Part shown: positions 1 to 4,902 of the stretch, one piece after another | How positions within the stretch are numbered: position 1 is the first letter of the stretch | Layout: every line of letters begins with the position of its first letter | NCBI GenBank assembly: GCA_041617155.1 | Contig: JBFJPL010000184.1 | Location: 1 to 5,436, forward strand | Origin: CAMYKD01 sp041617155 | Lineage (GTDB): Bacteria; Pseudomonadota; Alphaproteobacteria; Kiloniellales; JAKSDN01 | Length of the DNA: 5,436 nucleotides | Reading direction: 5' to 3' | Made by a program: the position numbers and the translations under genes | Notes under the pieces: model-generated | What the model was told of the DNA's origin: nothing | The model's database searches: none | Seen by the model: only the letters and a program-made list of their open reading frames with translations

Positions 1-211
1 AAACCTGCGCTTCGTACCGGTGCTGTCCGATTCCCAGGGTGATAGCCGGTACCGGCAAGGCCTGGTCGGCGACGCCGTGGCCGAGGACCTGCATAACCTT
101 TCGGGCTTCAAGGCCTATCTCGCGGGGCCGCCCGCCATGGTCCGAGCGGTGGTTGCGCAGCTGACCACCCGTGGCCTGGAGCCAAGCAACATCCACACCG
201 ACCCCTACTAA
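1..211 (+). CDS. Ferredoxin reductase-type oxidoreductase, C-terminal fragment (5' end outside window)
   Basis: The first complete codon is at position 2 and the gene ends with TAA at 209-211, so 69 residues are visible. They fit the end of the NAD(P)-binding lobe of FNR-like flavoprotein reductases, such as the reductase subunits of phenol or toluene monooxygenases and related 2Fe-2S/FAD reductases. The stretch FVPVLSD, followed by a GLVGDAV segment, matches the part where these proteins read 'xPxLSD...GxVxxAV'. The AGPPAMV motif is the hallmark nicotinamide-site loop (C/A-GPPxM), and the ending IHTDPY matches the usual acidic-aromatic C-terminus near the flavin. By family, the protein would pass electrons from NAD(P)H through FAD to an iron-sulfur centre or oxygenase partner in the cytoplasm. 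The N-terminal ferredoxin and FAD domains are not in view, so subtype and partner cannot be named. It lies 159 nt upstream of kbl on the same strand, and no functional link is evident. Confidence 0.8.
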   Translation, partial: NLRFVPVLSDSQGDSRYRQGLVGDAVAEDLHNLSGFKAYLAGPPAMVRAVVAQLTTRGLEPSNIHTDPY

Positions 212-293
212 TGGCGTTTGGCAATCTAGCGGCCGTTCAGAACAGCCCGTGGTCGGCGCGGTCGTTGTTCCACCGATCCATTGCCCGTCATTG

Positions 294-320
294 GCGTTCA
301 CGGTGAAACTGTGCTAACGC
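294..320 (+). promoter_or_regulatory. Leader hairpin with overlapping promoter-like hexamers upstream of kbl
   Basis: GCGTT (294-298) pairs with AACGC (316-320). Inside it, CACGGT (299-304) pairs with ACTGTG (308-313) with one G-U pair, closing a GAA triloop; only CT (314-315) is unpaired. The structure ends 50 nt before the kbl ATG. No T-run follows, so it is not a classical terminator for the upstream reductase gene. The same stretch holds a weak sigma70-like pair, TTGGCG (291-296) and GCTAAC (313-318), with a 16-nt spacer. If that is the kbl promoter, the dyad would be an operator; otherwise it is an RNA structure in a read-through transcript. The pairing is seen in the sequence and the role is inference. 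The rest of 212-370 shows nothing else I can support. Confidence 0.3.
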
Positions 321-370
321 ATCAAACGACCTCACGCCCCACCCGGGCCTCTGCTCTATGGACGACTTCA

Positions 371-1558
371 ATGGACCCCGCGTTTCTAGATCACTTGCGC
401 AGCGAGACGGCGGCGCTTCGGGACTCCGGCCTCTATAAGGACGAGCGCGTCATCGCCTCGCCTCAGGCGGCTGCCATCGAGGTCGGCGGTAAAGAGGTCA
501 TCAACTTCTGCGCCAACAACTACCTCGGCCTGTCGAGCCATCCGGCGCTGATTGAAGCGGCCCAGGCGGCGCTGGAGCGCTACGGCTACGGCATGTCGTC
601 GGTGCGCTTCATTTGCGGCACCCAGAGCGATCACAAGGAGCTGGAAGCCCGGCTCTCCGCGTTCCTCGGTACGGAGGACACGATCCTCTATTCCTCCTGC
701 TTCGATGCCAATACCGGCCTGTTCGAAACCCTGCTCGGCGAGCAGGACGCGGTCATCAGCGATGCGCTGAATCACGCGTCGATCATCGACGGCGTGCGTC
801 TCTGTAAGGCCCGGCGCCTGCGCTACGCCAATAACGACATGGCCGATCTCGAAGCCAAACTGAAGGAGGCCGAGGACTGTCGCTTCCGCCTGATCGCGAC
901 CGACGGGGTCTTCTCCATGGATGGCATCATCGCCAACCTGCCGGCGATCTGCGGTCTTGCGGAGCGTTACAAGGCTCTGGTCATGGTTGACGACTCCCAT
1001 GCCGTCGGCTTCCTCGGGCAGGGCGGGCGCGGCACGCCCGAGCACCATGGCGTGGCGGACAAGGTCGACATTCTGACCGGCACGCTGGGCAAGGCCCTGG
1101 GCGGCGCCTCGGGCGGCTATACCGCGGCCCGCAAGGAAGTCGTCGAGTGGCTGCGCCAACGCTCGCGGCCCTACCTCTTCTCCAACAGCCTGGCCCCGGT
1201 GATCGCCGCCACCTCGATCAAGGTGCTCGACCTGCTCGAGGCGAGCGGCGAGTTGCGCGACCGCCTGTCCGCCAACAGCCAGCGCTTCCGCGCCGGGCTG
1301 GAAGCTCTCGGTTTCCGGCTGGTGCCGGGCGAGCACCCGATCATCCCGGTCATGCTGGGCGACGCCAAGCTGGCCCAGGACATGGCTGCGCGACTTCTGG
1401 TCGAGGGCATCTACGTAATCGGCTTTTCCTTCCCGGTGGTGCCGCGTGGCCAGGCGCGCATCCGGACCCAGATGTCGGCCGCGCACACGGCCGAACAGAT
1501 CGACCGAGCGCTCGCCGCCTTCGCCAAGGTCGGCCGTGAACTGGGTGTGATATCGTGA
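371..1558 (+). CDS. kbl: 2-amino-3-ketobutyrate CoA ligase (glycine C-acetyltransferase)
   Basis: This cytoplasmic PLP enzyme of the alpha-oxoamine synthase family (fold type I) converts 2-amino-3-ketobutyrate plus CoA to glycine plus acetyl-CoA, the second step of threonine breakdown. The ATG at 371 gives 395 residues, close to the 398 of E. coli Kbl, and the N-terminus MDPAFLDHLRSE aligns with that enzyme. An in-frame TTG at 281 would add 30 residues without family character, so I reject it. Visible landmarks are INFCANNYLG (44-53), SSCFDAN (108-114), His135 in DALNHAS (PLP-ring stacking position), VDDSHAVG with Asp207 and His210, the Schiff-base lysine Lys241 in TGTLGKALGG, and Arg365 in QARIRTQMSAAH for the substrate carboxylate. 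No active-site residue appears to be missing. The ribosome site is weak (GGAC at about 360-363). tdh follows 82 nt downstream on the same strand, consistent with one pathway operon. Confidence 0.97.
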   Translation: MDPAFLDHLRSETAALRDSGLYKDERVIASPQAAAIEVGGKEVINFCANNYLGLSSHPALIEAAQAALERYGYGMSSVRFICGTQSDHKELEARLSAFLGTEDTILYSSCFDANTGLFETLLGEQDAVISDALNHASIIDGVRLCKARRLRYANNDMADLEAKLKEAEDCRFRLIATDGVFSMDGIIANLPAICGLAERYKALVMVDDSHAVGFLGQGGRGTPEHHGVADKVDILTGTLGKALGGASGGYTAARKEVVEWLRQRSRPYLFSNSLAPVIAATSIKVLDLLEASGELRDRLSANSQRFRAGLEALGFRLVPGEHPIIPVMLGDAKLAQDMAARLLVEGIYVIGFSFPVVPRGQARIRTQMSAAHTAEQIDRALAAFAKVGRELGVIS

Positions 1559-1565
1559 GCGGGAT

Positions 1566-1587
1566 TGCCATCGCCGACGGCATGGCA
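1566..1587 (+). other. Hairpin in the kbl-tdh intergenic gap
   Basis: TGCCAT (1566-1571) pairs with ATGGCA (1582-1587), and GCC (1573-1575) pairs with GGC (1579-1581) around a GAC triloop, leaving only C1572 bulged. It begins 8 nt after the kbl stop. No T-run follows, so it is unlikely to stop transcription. It could protect the 3' end of processed kbl mRNA or set the relative expression of kbl and tdh. The pairing is visible and the function is inference. Confidence 0.3.
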
Positions 1588-1625
1588 CCACCCCGACCCG
1601 GCCCTCACGCGGTCAAAACACCTGT

Positions 1626-1631
1626 AGGAAG
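1626..1631 (+). promoter_or_regulatory. Ribosome binding site of tdh
   Basis: AGGAAG ends 9 nt before the ATG at 1641. It is a good Shine-Dalgarno match and fixes the tdh start. It shows that tdh is translated independently and not by coupling to kbl, whose stop is 82 nt upstream. Confidence 0.7.
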
Positions 1632-1640
1632 CGTCGAACC

Positions 1641-2669
1641 ATGAAAGCGCTGGTCAAAGCCAAAGCGGAGCCGGGTCTCTGGCTCGATGAAGTGCCGGAG
1701 CCGAAGGTCGGGCACAACGATCTGCTGGTGCAGGTGCGCAAGACGGCGATCTGCGGTACCGATATTCATATCTACAACTGGGACGAATGGTCGCAGGAGA
1801 CCATCCCCGTGCCCATGACCGTGGGTCACGAATTTTCCGGTGTGGTTGCCGAGGTCGGCAGCGAGGTGGCCGGCTTCAAACCGGGCGACCGGGTCTCGGG
1901 CGAGGGCCACATCACCTGCGGCCAGTGCCGCAACTGTCGTGCCGGGCGGCGCCATCTGTGCCGCAACACCCAGGGTATCGGCGTCAATCGGCCTGGCGCC
2001 TTCGCCGAGTACCTGGTGATCCCGGCGATGAACGCCTATCACCTGCCGGACGACATCTCCGACGAGGTCGCCTCGATCCTTGATCCGCTGGGCAATGCCA
2101 CCCATACGGCGCTGTCCTTCGACTTGGTCGGGGAGGACGTGCTGATCACCGGCGCCGGGCCGATCGGCATCATGGCGGCGGCGATCGCCCGCCACGTCGG
2201 CGCGCGCCATGTGGTCGTCACCGATGTCAACGACTACCGCCTGGAGCTCGCCAGGCAGATGGGCGCGACCCGCACGGTCAACGTGTCCGAGGGCAGCATC
2301 GAGGCTGCGATGCACGAACTCGGCATGCTGGAAGGCTTCGACGTCGGCCTGGAGATGTCAGGCAACCCGGCGGCCTTCCGCGACATGCTCCAGGCCATGA
2401 TCCACGGCGGCCACATCGCCATGCTGGGCATCCCGCCGGGTGACGCGACGATCGACTGGCACCAGGTGATCTTCAAGGGCCTGACGCTGAAGGGCATCTA
2501 CGGCCGCGAGATCTTCGAGACCTGGTATAAGATGACCTCGATGCTGCAGAGCGGGCTCGACGTCATGCCGATCCTGACCCACCATTTTCCGATAGCGGAC
2601 TTCCAGGAAGGCTTCGACGTCATGCGCTCCGGCCAGTCCGGCAAGGTGGTGCTGGATTGGACCGGCTAA
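1641..2669 (+). CDS. tdh: L-threonine 3-dehydrogenase
   Basis: This zinc-dependent medium-chain dehydrogenase oxidises L-threonine with NAD+ to 2-amino-3-ketobutyrate, which Kbl, encoded just upstream, then cleaves. It has 342 residues against 341 in E. coli Tdh, with near-identical blocks throughout. The catalytic zinc ligands Cys38 (in TAICGTD), His63 and Glu64 (GHE) are present. The structural zinc site has all four cysteines (93, 96, 99, 107). The Rossmann nucleotide loop is GAGPIG (171-176), and Asp195 at the end of the second strand (VVTDVN) fits preference for NAD over NADP. The threonine-dehydrogenase signatures YNWDEWSQ and VSGEGHITCG also separate it from general alcohol or sorbitol dehydrogenases. 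The start is supported by AGGAAG at 1626-1631. The gene ends with TAA and converges on the minus-strand gene whose stop lies 30 nt away. Confidence 0.98.
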   Translation: MKALVKAKAEPGLWLDEVPEPKVGHNDLLVQVRKTAICGTDIHIYNWDEWSQETIPVPMTVGHEFSGVVAEVGSEVAGFKPGDRVSGEGHITCGQCRNCRAGRRHLCRNTQGIGVNRPGAFAEYLVIPAMNAYHLPDDISDEVASILDPLGNATHTALSFDLVGEDVLITGAGPIGIMAAAIARHVGARHVVVTDVNDYRLELARQMGATRTVNVSEGSIEAAMHELGMLEGFDVGLEMSGNPAAFRDMLQAMIHGGHIAMLGIPPGDATIDWHQVIFKGLTLKGIYGREIFETWYKMTSMLQSGLDVMPILTHHFPIADFQEGFDVMRSGQSGKVVLDWTG

Positions 2670-2680
2670 GGAGCGCGGTT

Positions 2681-2698
2681 CGACGCGACAGAGCGTCG
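2681..2698. other. Short dyad between convergent stop codons
   Basis: CGACGC (2681-2686) and GCGTCG (2693-2698) form a 6-bp stem with a 6-nt loop inside the 30-nt gap between the tdh stop and the stop of the opposing gene. A bidirectional terminator could sit here, but neither strand has a T-run after the stem, so termination is only a possibility. Confidence 0.25.
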
Positions 2699-2699
2699 C

Positions 2700-3572
2700 T
2701 CAGAAGTTGCCTTGCTTGCGCAGCTGCGACATCGCCTCGCGATAGCGTTTCCACAGGTTGGCACCTTCGGCGATGTTTACGGTTCCGGCCCGTTTCAGGC
2801 TTTCTTGCCCGCCAGACGTGATCGCGAACTTGGCGAAGGCCTTGACCTGGTCCGAGGCGTCTTTGGGTACGACAAGGTAGAGCGGCCGGGCCAGGGGGTA
2901 GTTGCCGGAGGCGACGTTCCGGTAGGTCGGTCCCGTGCCATCTATGCTCAGCATACTGACGCCACTCGGCTTGCCGGCGCTGGTTGCGGAAAGCGCGATG
3001 GCGTAGCGTTGTGTCGCGACCCGCTTTTCCAAGCTGCCGCTCGATTTCGCCTGGGTCGCGCCGCTCGGGAAGCTGTGGCTTGAGTTGTGGAACAACAGCT
3101 CCCGGCCGAGCACGCCGACACCGGAGGTCGGGTCTTGGCGCACGACGACCTCGATCCGTGCGTCCGCACCGCCGAGCTCCCGCCAATTGGTGATGGTTCC
3201 GTTGAAGACCGCACGCAGGTTTTCGAGCGAAATGTGCTTCACCGGGTTGGTCGGATGGACCACCGCCACCAAGGCGTCCCAAGCGACGGGTATCAGCCGA
3301 ACGCTCCTGTCGTCCTCGGGTAGCTTGTGCCGACCGCTGCCGCCCATGTCGGCACTGCCCGAGGCGACGGCGAGTATGCCTTGCCTGACATCGAGCGCTT
3401 TCAGCGTGATCTTTGACCCGGTTTCCTCTTCATAGGCGGCCGCCAGGACATCCATGAAACCACGTTTCGATTCGACGCAGCCGACCCAACGAAGCTCCGC
3501 CGCTTCGCCTTGGGTCGGTGCCGCGGACCACAGCAGCAAGCCGGCCGCAATGGCGATCAGATGCTTTCTCAT
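2700..3572 (-). CDS. PstS-like periplasmic substrate-binding protein (phosphate-type PBP fold)
   Basis: This is a 290-residue exported protein. Residues 1-25 form a signal peptide: basic MRKH, hydrophobic core, and likely cleavage near GEAA before ELRW. There is no lipobox. The mature part follows the PstS-type (PBP_like) pattern: SADMGGSGR (73-81), then VFNGTITNW (122-130), which is the strongest family hallmark, then VVRQDPTSGVG (143-153), where PstS has its Arg/Ser phosphate loop. The first ligand loop is GCVESKRGF (31-39), not a GSGT-type loop, so the ligand may be another oxyanion or small molecule. I start at ATG 3572 because GAGGG lies 5 nt upstream; an in-frame GTG at 3587 would overlap that site. 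No permease (PstA/C) or ATPase (PstB) is adjacent. It follows another binding-protein gene on the same strand, separated by an intrinsic terminator. Family is confident; ligand is unknown. Confidence 0.85.
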   Translation of the reverse strand: MRKHLIAIAAGLLLWSAAPTQGEAAELRWVGCVESKRGFMDVLAAAYEEETGSKITLKALDVRQGILAVASGSADMGGSGRHKLPEDDRSVRLIPVAWDALVAVVHPTNPVKHISLENLRAVFNGTITNWRELGGADARIEVVVRQDPTSGVGVLGRELLFHNSSHSFPSGATQAKSSGSLEKRVATQRYAIALSATSAGKPSGVSMLSIDGTGPTYRNVASGNYPLARPLYLVVPKDASDQVKAFAKFAITSGGQESLKRAGTVNIAEGANLWKRYREAMSQLRKQGNF

Positions 3573-3577
3573 GTCTG

Positions 3578-3582
3578 CCCTC
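3578..3582 (-). promoter_or_regulatory. Ribosome binding site of the PstS-like gene
   Basis: On the minus strand GAGGG ends 5 nt before the ATG at 3572-3570. This decides the start in favour of 3572 over the in-frame GTG at 3587, which would put the start upstream of this site. Confidence 0.6.
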
Positions 3583-3597
3583 GGCACATTCCGTTAG

Positions 3598-3629
3598 AAA
3601 AACGGCCGGCCCGAAGCACTGGCCGGCCG
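3598..3629 (-). terminator. Intrinsic terminator between the two binding-protein genes
   Basis: Read on the minus strand, a perfect 9-bp all-GC stem (CGGCCGGCC against GGCCGGCCG, 3629-3621 and 3611-3603) with a 9-nt loop is followed directly by TTTTTCT (3602-3596). The stem begins 26 nt after the stop of the 3655-4626 gene. It lies only about 25 nt upstream of the next start codon, so the downstream PstS-like gene must depend on read-through or on a promoter upstream of or overlapping the stem. On the plus strand no T-run follows, so it acts only on minus-strand transcripts. Confidence 0.82.
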
Positions 3630-3654
3630 CCTATCAGATGCAGTCAGCATGTCG

Positions 3655-4626
3655 TTACCGCAGAACGTCGTCCGCCGCCTGGATGACACTGGCCGGGATC
3701 TCCAAGTTGAGCTGTCTGGCCAAGCCGTTGTTGATAATCGTGCGGCCGCGCCGGTTGGTGGTCAGCGGGATGGCCGCCGGCGAGGTGCCGTGGAGAATCC
3801 GCATCGCGGTCTGCGCGGCGTATTCGCCCTGCTCCACCGGATCCTTCGTGTGGGTCACCAAGACATAGGGCGCCATCCAGGATTGGACCGACGCACTAGG
3901 CACTTTGGTGTTCTCACGTACGAAGGCGGTCGCCTGGTCGTTGTCCCAGCCCTCAATGCCGGCGTTGTTGTACATGTAAACGATATCGACCTTGTCCTGC
4001 ATCGCGATGAACTCGCGCTTCCATTCGTCGAAGGTCTTGACGTAGACCACCTCGTCGAACTCTATGCCGAGGATCTCCTTGGTCTTCTCGACTTCCTTGC
4101 GCATCGTCGTCGTGTCGCCTCCCAGCGAGCCAATGCGTTCGCCGCCGGAGATGTTTTGCACGATTTCGATCATCTCGCGCACCGCGCTGACTTCCACCAT
4201 GCCGGTCACGTTGCTGGCCGGGAAGCCGTAGATCGATGCATCCCAGTTAACACCGGCAAAAACGAATGGCAGCTTGCCACCGCGGTAGTAGGGCACGATG
4301 AGGTATTTAGAGGCGTTGTCGTCAGCCGCGATCACGATGTCCGGGTTGAAATCTTCGATGACGGCTTTCGCCTTGAGCGCGGCATTCTTCTTGAACTCCT
4401 CGGAGGTGTTGCGCTTGGTATCCATCCGATGGATCCGCAGCTCGACCTTCTGATCGGCCAGCACCTGCTTGACGCCCGCGGTGATGCCGTCGCTCCACTC
4501 GTAGCCTTCGTGGTAGGAGTCGATGAAAAGGATCCGCGGACCCTTGGACTGCGTGTTCCAGTAAGCCGCTGCGCCGATGCCAAGAACGCCCACAGCGGCG
4601 ATGGTTAGGACAACTTTGGATTTCAT
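3655..4626 (-). CDS. ABC_sub_bind-type periplasmic substrate-binding protein
   Basis: This is a 323-residue exported protein. MKSK followed by a hydrophobic stretch to about residue 21 (ending GAAA) is a signal peptide or an uncleaved N-terminal anchor; there is no lipobox, and I see no cysteine in the whole protein. The body has two Rossmann-like lobes of periplasmic-binding-protein type I character. Lobe 1 opens with RILFIDSYHEGYEW (31-44) and continues through PDIVIAADDNASKYL (95-109) and LPFVFAGVNWD (119-129). Lobe 2 begins around ERIGSLGGDTTTMRKE. The 'SYHxGYxW' opening is typical of ABC_sub_bind domains, which occur both as free binding proteins and as the extracellular part of sensor kinases or diguanylate cyclases. 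No permease, ATPase or kinase gene is adjacent, and the ligand cannot be told. The start is secured by the strong site GAGAGGAAG. The gene is first in a two-gene minus-strand unit and is followed by a terminator. Confidence 0.85.
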   Translation of the reverse strand: MKSKVVLTIAAVGVLGIGAAAYWNTQSKGPRILFIDSYHEGYEWSDGITAGVKQVLADQKVELRIHRMDTKRNTSEEFKKNAALKAKAVIEDFNPDIVIAADDNASKYLIVPYYRGGKLPFVFAGVNWDASIYGFPASNVTGMVEVSAVREMIEIVQNISGGERIGSLGGDTTTMRKEVEKTKEILGIEFDEVVYVKTFDEWKREFIAMQDKVDIVYMYNNAGIEGWDNDQATAFVRENTKVPSASVQSWMAPYVLVTHTKDPVEQGEYAAQTAMRILHGTSPAAIPLTTNRRGRTIINNGLARQLNLEIPASVIQAADDVLR

Positions 4627-4628
4627 TG

Positions 4629-4637
4629 CTTCCTCTC
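4629..4637 (-). promoter_or_regulatory. Ribosome binding site of the ABC_sub_bind gene
   Basis: Minus-strand GAGAGGAAG ends 2 nt before ATG 4626, and its AGGA core lies 4 nt from the start. It is the best Shine-Dalgarno match in the window and suggests efficient translation. Confidence 0.7.
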
Positions 4638-4642
4638 AAGCT

Positions 4643-4679
4643 GGCGAATGGCCTATTTTCCTGGGTCTTGGATTCCGCC
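4643..4679 (-). other. Possible leader stem upstream of the ABC_sub_bind ribosome site
   Basis: On the minus strand, GGCG-G-AAT (4679-4672) can pair with ATTCGCC (4649-4643), giving 7 bp with one bulged G and a loop of about 22 nt. It ends a few nucleotides before the Shine-Dalgarno site, where it could influence translation. The loop is large and the stem short, so this is weak. Confidence 0.15.
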
Positions 4680-4849
4680 TGTCGGGTGAAAAATATGTTC
4701 TCCTTGTAGGGTTTTTTGCTTAATAATTTGTTGCTTTTCTTTACTGATCGGATGGAATTGGCTCTACAGTTTGAGATGTATTGACCGGAAGTATTTCAAC
4801 CAACGCCAGCGATTAAATGCCGCAGAACGCGCCTGCTCTTGTGTAGGCG

Positions 4850-4855
4850 ATTATA
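4850..4855 (-). promoter_or_regulatory. Candidate -10 element for the minus-strand binding-protein genes
   Basis: The minus strand reads a perfect TATAAT here, 47 nt after the stop of the glycosylase gene and 223 nt before the ATG at 4626. No good -35 hexamer lies at 16-18 nt, so an activator or another site may be needed. If used, the 5' untranslated leader would be about 215 nt. The surrounding region 4627-4902 is intergenic, with a conspicuously AT-rich section at about 4688-4745 in otherwise GC-rich DNA. That section also carries a direct repeat TTGCTT (4716-4721 and 4731-4736). I see no gene in it and no clear terminator for the glycosylase. Confidence 0.35.
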
Positions 4856-4902
4856 TGGCTAGCAAAGAACCTTCCGGTTCAGCCGGCCAATTTCGCCGCT
4901 CG

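Noticed and set aside
281..370. N-terminal extension of Kbl from a TTG at 281
   Set aside because: The 30 extra residues resemble no Kbl sequence, the region holds the leader dyad, and ATG 371 gives the family length and N-terminus.
386..1591. A 401-codon open frame on the minus strand opposite kbl
   Set aside because: It mirrors the kbl coding frame in GC-rich DNA, has no recognisable domain and no ribosome site, while kbl is unmistakable on the plus strand.
1605..2315. A 236-codon minus-strand open frame opposite tdh
   Set aside because: It is a shadow of tdh, with no domain or start signal.
2620..3282. A 220-codon minus-strand frame overlapping the PstS-like gene
   Set aside because: It is an out-of-frame shadow rich in Arg, Pro and Gly, running across the convergent junction into tdh. 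The frame with signal peptide and PstS motifs is the real one.
3649..4608. A 319-codon plus-strand open frame nearly co-extensive with the ABC_sub_bind gene
   Set aside because: The translation is low in complexity of type (many V, H, R, D, G) and unlike any family I know. The minus-strand frame has a signal peptide, a strong ribosome site and a clear fold. Antisense GC bias explains the open frame.
4781..4818. TTGACC on the plus strand as a -35 element
   Set aside because: No -10 hexamer lies at 16-18 nt, and no plus-strand gene follows.
4869..4886. Short repeats AACC/GGTT and CCGG/CCGG just after the glycosylase stop as a terminator
   Set aside because: The stems are only 4 bp and lack a T-run on the minus strand.
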